From an uncultured Muribaculum sp. (GTDB lineage: Bacteria > Bacteroidota > Bacteroidia > Bacteroidales > Muribaculaceae): a stretch of DNA of 10,632 nt. The notes under the pieces are model-generated. The model saw only the letters and a program-made list of their open reading frames with translations. It did not search any database and was not told where the DNA came from. Where the stretch lies: NCBI GenBank assembly GCA_910587665.1, contig CAJUMZ010000038.1, positions 1 through 10,632 of the forward strand. Reading direction: 5' to 3'. Below are positions 7,178-10,632 of this stretch, piece after piece. The position numbers and the translations under genes are program-made. The first letter of the stretch is position 1; every line of letters starts with the position of its first letter.

Positions 7178-7204
7178 TATATGAGTGATTTTTTATAATT
7201 AATT

Positions 7205-7570
7205 ATGGATATTGCTGAAAGAATCAATCAAATAATTGATCACGAAGGGATGACAATAGCGTCTTTTGCCCGTAAAATCGGCGTTGGAGACCAAACCGTT
7301 AGGTCGGTGTGCGTTTTGAAGCGTAATAAACCAGGATTTGAGTTTTTGTCCAACCTTATTCAAACATTTGAGTGGATTAATCCTGTATGGCTTTTGACCG
7401 GGAAAGGTGATATGCTTATGTCGGGAAATGGATGTGAGTCCGGTGAAGTCGATTCTGTCGCCGAACTTGTGAAGTATCTCAGGGAAAAGGATGAAAAGAT
7501 AGAACGACTGATTGAGGAAAAGACTACTTGGAAACTGAAATATGAAATGTCATCGTCGGGCAACATATAA
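7205..7570 (+). CDS. XRE-family HTH regulator with C-terminal coiled coil
   Basis: A 121-residue probable DNA-binding protein. Residues about 3-66 form a Cro/CI-like helical domain. The helix-turn-helix lies near 17-37 (TIASFARKIGVGDQTVRSVC), followed by NKPGFEFLSNLIQTF and the ending NPVWLLTGKGDML, a pattern common in small Bacteroidales XRE proteins. Residues about 84-114 (VAELVKYLREKDEKIERLIE and onward) look like a leucine-zipper-type coiled coil for dimerisation. ATG 7205 is the first start after an in-frame TAA at 7196-7198. The gene is divergent from the large lipoprotein and shares a 182-base control region with it, so it may control itself and that neighbour; this is inference from position. 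Its stop abuts the -33 box of the next gene and no terminator intervenes, so read-through into the glycosidase gene is possible. Confidence 0.87.
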   Translation: MDIAERINQIIDHEGMTIASFARKIGVGDQTVRSVCVLKRNKPGFEFLSNLIQTFEWINPVWLLTGKGDMLMSGNGCESGEVDSVAELVKYLREKDEKIERLIEEKTTWKLKYEMSSSGNI

Positions 7571-7602
7571 TTTGCGTGTTAGCAATAAGTTGATTAACTT
7601 TG
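7571..7602 (+). promoter_or_regulatory. Promoter of the GH3 glycosidase gene
   Basis: TTTG (7571-7574), a 20-base spacer and TAACTTTG (7595-7602) match the Bacteroidetes housekeeping promoter exactly. Transcription would start near 7609, leaving a leader of about 40 bases before ATG 7650. The -33 box begins at the base after the stop codon of the upstream regulator gene. Confidence 0.8.
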
Positions 7603-7649
7603 CCGTAAATTAACCTGTAATAATACCAAAATCATCACATTTTTCTGCC

Positions 7650-10217
7650 ATGAAAGCAAGACGACTGATCAAGGCAGTGCTGCTGGGGCTTATCCCGTTG
7701 TGTGGCGTTGCCGATAATTTACCTTACAAAAATCCCGAATTAAGTTCCGACCTGCGCGCAGCCGATCTATGTTCGCGCCTTACTCTTGAAGAGAAAGTGT
7801 CGCTTATGATGAATGGCTCCAAGGGGGTCGAGCGGCTCGATATCCCCGCTTTTGACTGGTGGAGCGAGGCTCTCCACGGTGTAGGCCGGAACGGGCTTTC
7901 CACTGTGTTTCCGTCATGTATAGGCATGGCAGCTTCCTTTAACGATGATCTTATCGGTGATGTGTTTACTGCCGTGAGTGATGAGGCAAGGGCAAAAAAT
8001 ACGGAGGCGCGCCGCAACGGTAGTGTGGGCAAGTATAAAGGACTCTCTTTCTGGACTCCCACCGTCAATATATTCCGTGATCCCCGTTGGGGTCGCGGAC
8101 AGGAGTCGTATGGCGAGGACCCGTATATGAACGGGCGTATGGGACTGCGGGTGGTGCAGGCTCTCCAAGGCGACACTACGGCAAAGTATCACAAGCTTAT
8201 CGCGTGTGCCAAGCATTTCGCCGTGCATAGCGGTCCTGAAAAGACTCGCCACAGCTTCGATATAGAGGATCTTCCGGCAAGAGATCTGTGGGAGACATAT
8301 CTGCCGGCATTCAAGGTGCTTGTGCAGGAAGGCGATGTGCGTCAGGTGATGTGTGCCTATCAACGCCTTGAAGGACAAGCCTGCTGCGGTTCTGACCGGT
8401 TGCTTCAGTCGATACTGCGTGATGACTGGGGATATGACGGGGTGGTAGTGAGCGATTGTGGCGCGATACGTGACTTTTATCTTCCCGGTCGGCATGATGT
8501 GGCCGATGATGCAGAGAGTGCCTCGGCACTCGGCGTGAGGAGCGGCACGGATGTCGAGTGTGGTGCGATCTACAAGACTTTGCCCGCTGCTGTAAAGAGA
8601 GGCGATATTTCCGAGGCTGATATCGACAGGAGTGTGATACGCCTGTTGAAAGAGCGTTTTGATCTCGGCGATTTTGATCCTGACTCACTTGTAAGCTGGA
8701 CAGAGATCCCGATGTCGGTGGTGGCGTGTGACGCTCACCGCGACCTTGCCCTTCAGATGGCCCGTGAGCAGACGGTGCTACTTAAAAACAACGGTATTCT
8801 GCCGCTTGACAAGAAAGATGCCGGGCGAATAATGGTGATGGGGCCGAACGCCGCCGACTCCACAATGCAGTGGGGAATATATTACGGTCAGCCGGCTCAC
8901 ACCGTGACAATGCTTGACGGTATCAAGGCAAAGATCGGGGATGTGCCATATCGCAAGGGAAGCACTATAACCGCCCTTACAGAGCGGGAAAGCATATTTG
9001 ACAAAATGACTGACGGTGCCGGAAATCCCGGTATGGTCGGGCTTTATTGGAACAACACACTCATGGAGGGGACTCCCGTAGCCCAGATGTGTTATACGGC
9101 TCCGATTCAGCTCGACAATGGCGGAAACACCGCTTTTGCTCCCGGAGTGGAGCTTACCGACTTTACCACCCGCATCGTCGGCTCATACGTTGCCGAGCGT
9201 GACGAGACCCTTGATATTGTATTTAATAACGATGACGGTATGCGCATAATCGTCAATGGTGACACGATCCATAACCGATGGAAGACAGATCCGCTTGGAT
9301 TCCGTCAGATGCCGCTTCGCGTTGAAAAGGGTAAACGCTACGACATCGAGATCAACTACATGCAGCTTGCCGATGACGCCACGCTTAATTTTGATATAGT
9401 GCGCAATCGCGAACTTACCGTCGATGAGATTGCAGCCTCTGCTGCCGACAGTGACATCGTGATTTATTTTGGCGGTATATCCCCGGCGCTTGAGCGGGAA
9501 GAGGCAAAAGTGACGGATCCGGGATTTGACAACGGCGACCGCACTTCGATAGAGCTTCCCAAGGTGCAGCGCGACATTCTTGCCGCGCTACACAAGGCGG
9601 GAAAGAAGATAGTATTCGTCAACTGTAGCGGAAGTGCTGTCGCCCTGGCTCCAGAAAGTGTTATATGCGATGCCATTGTTGAGGCGTGGTATCCCGGAGA
9701 GCAGGGCGGTCATGCTATCGCCGACATCCTGTTTGGCGACTACAATCCTTCCGGAAAGCTTCCTGTGACATTCTATGCCTCTGACGCCGACCTGCCGCCA
9801 TTTGACGAATACCGTATGACCGGTCGCACCTACCGTTATCTGCTCAACGAGCCTCTGTATCCATTCGGCTATGGTCTAAGCTATACGGAGTTCAGTTATG
9901 GCGTTCCCGTTTATTCTGACGGCAAGGTATCTGTTGAGCTAAAGAATACGGGCAAGCGCGAAGGCTCTGAGACGGTGCAGCTGTATATGCGCCGCATTGA
10001 TGACACCACCGGTCCGCTCAAGACGCTACGCGGCTATGAGAAGGTGACCTTGAAGCCCGGTGAAAAACGCGTGGTGATAATCGATATGCCCCGTGAGCGT
10101 TTTGAAAACTGGGATGAGTCTACCGGCACAATGCGTGTGGTGCCAGGCACGTATGAGATTATGGTCGGTTCTTCAAGCGATGACCGTGATCTACAGCGCA
10201 TCACTGTCGAGATTTAA
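7650..10217 (+). CDS. Secreted GH3 beta-glycosidase with PA14 insert (xylosidase/glucosidase type)
   Basis: An 855-residue exported enzyme expected to release terminal beta-linked sugars from oligosaccharides, probably in the periplasm. Residues 1-21 are a signal peptide with likely cleavage after GVA (19-21); Cys18 is not in a good lipobox. The GH3 barrel (about 30-345) shows EALHGVGRNG (73-82), PRWGRGQESYGEDPY (145-159), KHFAVHSGPE (188-197) and nucleophile Asp269 in VVVSDCGAI. The alpha/beta sandwich (about 365-455 and 590-710) is interrupted by a PA14-like domain (about 460-585). It carries GGISPALEREE (608-618), which should hold the acid/base glutamate, and NCSGSA (658-663). A fibronectin type III-like domain (about 755-850) ends the protein. 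The VSDCGAI and FVNCSGSA patterns resemble the beta-xylosidase-like branch, but substrate cannot be fixed from sequence. It has its own promoter and terminator and no SusC/SusD genes beside it in the window. Confidence 0.94.
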   Translation: MKARRLIKAVLLGLIPLCGVADNLPYKNPELSSDLRAADLCSRLTLEEKVSLMMNGSKGVERLDIPAFDWWSEALHGVGRNGLSTVFPSCIGMAASFNDDLIGDVFTAVSDEARAKNTEARRNGSVGKYKGLSFWTPTVNIFRDPRWGRGQESYGEDPYMNGRMGLRVVQALQGDTTAKYHKLIACAKHFAVHSGPEKTRHSFDIEDLPARDLWETYLPAFKVLVQEGDVRQVMCAYQRLEGQACCGSDRLLQSILRDDWGYDGVVVSDCGAIRDFYLPGRHDVADDAESASALGVRSGTDVECGAIYKTLPAAVKRGDISEADIDRSVIRLLKERFDLGDFDPDSLVSWTEIPMSVVACDAHRDLALQMAREQTVLLKNNGILPLDKKDAGRIMVMGPNAADSTMQWGIYYGQPAHTVTMLDGIKAKIGDVPYRKGSTITALTERESIFDKMTDGAGNPGMVGLYWNNTLMEGTPVAQMCYTAPIQLDNGGNTAFAPGVELTDFTTRIVGSYVAERDETLDIVFNNDDGMRIIVNGDTIHNRWKTDPLGFRQMPLRVEKGKRYDIEINYMQLADDATLNFDIVRNRELTVDEIAASAADSDIVIYFGGISPALEREEAKVTDPGFDNGDRTSIELPKVQRDILAALHKAGKKIVFVNCSGSAVALAPESVICDAIVEAWYPGEQGGHAIADILFGDYNPSGKLPVTFYASDADLPPFDEYRMTGRTYRYLLNEPLYPFGYGLSYTEFSYGVPVYSDGKVSVELKNTGKREGSETVQLYMRRIDDTTGPLKTLRGYEKVTLKPGEKRVVIIDMPRERFENWDESTGTMRVVPGTYEIMVGSSSDDRDLQRITVEI

Positions 10218-10240
10218 TAGAATCTATTATTATACATATC

Positions 10241-10279
10241 GGAGGGATGAAGTGCTTGTCTTCATCCCTCCACTTTTTT
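10241..10279 (+). terminator. Intrinsic terminator of the GH3 gene
   Basis: A perfect 12-bp stem, GGAGGGATGAAG (10241-10252) with CTTCATCCCTCC (10260-10271), closes a 7-base loop and is followed by AC and six T residues (10274-10279). It lies 24 bases after the GH3 stop codon. Confidence 0.92.
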
Positions 10280-10290
10280 ATCAAAGAAGT

Positions 10291-10321
10291 AATGCTTTGA
10301 ATAGCAATGAGCTATTGCATT
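10291..10321. repeat. Imperfect inverted repeat between GH3 terminator and tRNA
   Basis: AATGC (10291-10295) and AATAGC (10300-10305) pair with GCTATT (10311-10316) and GCATT (10317-10321), giving an 11-bp stem with a 4-base bulge (TTTG) and a 5-base loop. The flanking DNA repeats TTGATGG at 10330-10336 and 10343-10349. There is no coding sequence here and no T-tract, so the role is unknown. Confidence 0.4.
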
Positions 10322-10357
10322 TGGTCAAATTGATGGCTCACTTTGATGGGCAAAATG

Positions 10358-10388
10358 TTGTATAATTCAATCTAATGTGCTACCTTTG
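10358..10388 (+). promoter_or_regulatory. Promoter of tRNA-Leu
   Basis: TTG (10358-10360), a 20-base spacer and TACCTTTG (10381-10388) match the Bacteroidetes promoter consensus. Transcription would start near 10395, about 8 bases before the mature tRNA 5' end, which is usual for short tRNA leaders. Confidence 0.8.
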
Positions 10389-10402
10389 CACTCACAAATC
10401 CT

Positions 10403-10484
10403 GCGCACGTGGCGTAATTGGTAGCCGCGCTAGACTTAGGATCTAGTGTCTAACGACGTGGGGGTTCGAGTCCCTTCGTGCGCA
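10403..10484 (+). tRNA. tRNA-Leu (anticodon UAG)
   Basis: The acceptor stem GCGCACG (10403-10409) pairs with CGTGCGC (10477-10483), with discriminator A10484. The anticodon stem CTAGA/TCTAG encloses the 7-base loop CTTAGGA, with anticodon TAG at 10437-10439, reading CUN leucine codons. The long variable arm (10447-10459) folds as GTC/GAC, as expected of a class II tRNA. The T-arm is GGGGG, loop TTCGAGT, then CCCTT, with two G-U pairs. The 3' CCA is not encoded (CAC follows the discriminator), so it must be added by a nucleotidyltransferase. Confidence 0.97.
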
Positions 10485-10492
10485 CACAAAAA

Positions 10493-10529
10493 CCGCCTTT
10501 AGCCCATTGGGCTTTAGGCGGCTCTTTTT
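10493..10529 (+). terminator. Terminator after tRNA-Leu, probably bidirectional
   Basis: CCGCCT (10493-10498) and AGCCC (10501-10505) pair with GGGCT (10509-10513) and AGGCGG (10516-10521), separated by a symmetric TT/TT internal loop and closed by ATT. CTC and five T residues follow (to 10529). Five A residues (10488-10492) precede the stem, so it could also terminate leftward transcription from a gene beyond the right edge. Confidence 0.85.
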
Positions 10530-10530
10530 G

Positions 10531-10632
10531 AATAAGCAGCTTAAAATTTTCTTTTTGTTTCTTTTGGTTGTTATATAGGGTCAGCGGATTTTCCCGGTGG
10601 GCGAGGAAGATGTCAAGAGTATAGTGTTGCCA
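10531..10632. other. Unassigned right-edge sequence
   Basis: This stretch holds no start codon with a convincing frame, no promoter match and no RNA structure that I recognise. The last 52 bases are more GC-rich. On the minus strand they could be the final 16 codons of a gene (TILLTSSSPTGKIR, stop at the complement of 10581-10583) that would use the bidirectional terminator, but other frames are also open and the stretch is too short to decide. Confidence 0.25.

Larger units (their letters stand above)
7146..7180. promoter_or_regulatory. Possible operator half-sites between divergent genes
   Basis: CAAATAT occurs at 7146-7152 and again at 7174-7180, 28 bases apart. Between them ATATTT (7158-7163) forms an inverted repeat with AAATAT (7147-7152) over a 5-base spacer. 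The sites cover the candidate promoters of both neighbours, so a bound dimer could block both. The XRE-type protein encoded beside them is the obvious candidate ligand. In such AT-rich DNA short repeats can arise by chance. Confidence 0.3.

Noticed and set aside
7572..7585. TTGC/GCAA hairpin after the XRE gene as a terminator
   Set aside because: Only 4 bp with no T-tract, and it overlaps the -33 region of the strong GH3 promoter.
7914..8495. A 193-codon minus-strand frame within the GH3 gene
   Set aside because: It runs antisense through conserved GH3 active-site sequence and its product looks like no protein family; it is a shadow frame.
10093..10365. A 90-codon plus-strand frame extending past the GH3 stop
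   Set aside because: It overlaps the GH3 C-terminus in another frame and runs through the terminator hairpin, so it is not a gene.
10447..10632. A minus-strand frame open from the right edge into the tRNA gene (containing LDIFLAHRENPLTLYNN)
   Set aside because: It reads through the terminator and into the tRNA before stopping and has no recognisable motif; about 60 open codons are not enough evidence. It cannot be excluded that its distal part is real coding sequence.

Overview
The window looks like chromosomal DNA from a gut member of the Bacteroidales, plausibly Muribaculaceae or a near relative; the family-level guess is inference. Evidence: promoters of the Bacteroidetes type (TTTG or TTG, about 20 bases, then TAnnTTTG), A/T-rich leaders without Shine-Dalgarno sequences, a lipoprotein whose acylated Cys is followed by an acidic TDYDDD stretch as in Bacteroidetes surface lipoproteins, a secreted GH3 glycosidase with a PA14 insert, and a B12 gene order familiar from this order.

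Layout. (1) 1-3491, plus strand: after a strong intrinsic terminator (14-48) and a short degenerate 9-bp tandem repeat (52-105) come three overlapping genes, cobQ, cobD and cbiB. They encode late steps of adenosylcobalamin synthesis: side-chain amidation to cobyric acid, production of aminopropanol phosphate, and attachment of that linker. (2) 3492-3581: convergent intergenic region with a terminator whose base pairing and U-tract favour the minus-strand gene. (3) 3582-7022, minus strand: a 1146-residue putative surface lipoprotein with a long N-terminal coiled coil and a probable beta-rich C-terminal half. (4) 7023-7204: divergent control region with candidate promoters on both strands, CAAATAT half-sites and a leader with two competing hairpins. 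(5) 7205-7570, plus strand: a small XRE-type DNA-binding protein with a C-terminal coiled coil. (6) 7571-10279: a GH3 beta-glycosidase with its own near-ideal promoter and a strong terminator. (7) 10280-10529: tRNA-Leu(UAG) with its promoter and terminator. (8) 10531-10632: unassigned edge sequence.

The three cob products act one after another or converge on one product, which fits their tight overlap. The lipoprotein and the XRE protein are divergent neighbours sharing a control region, so regulation of the lipoprotein by the XRE protein is a reasonable hypothesis. The GH3 enzyme has no SusC/SusD partner in view and looks like a single-gene unit. I see no CRISPR array, transposase or phage gene. 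No clearly new biological system is visible; the least explained parts are the large lipoprotein with its control region and the repeat ahead of cobQ.
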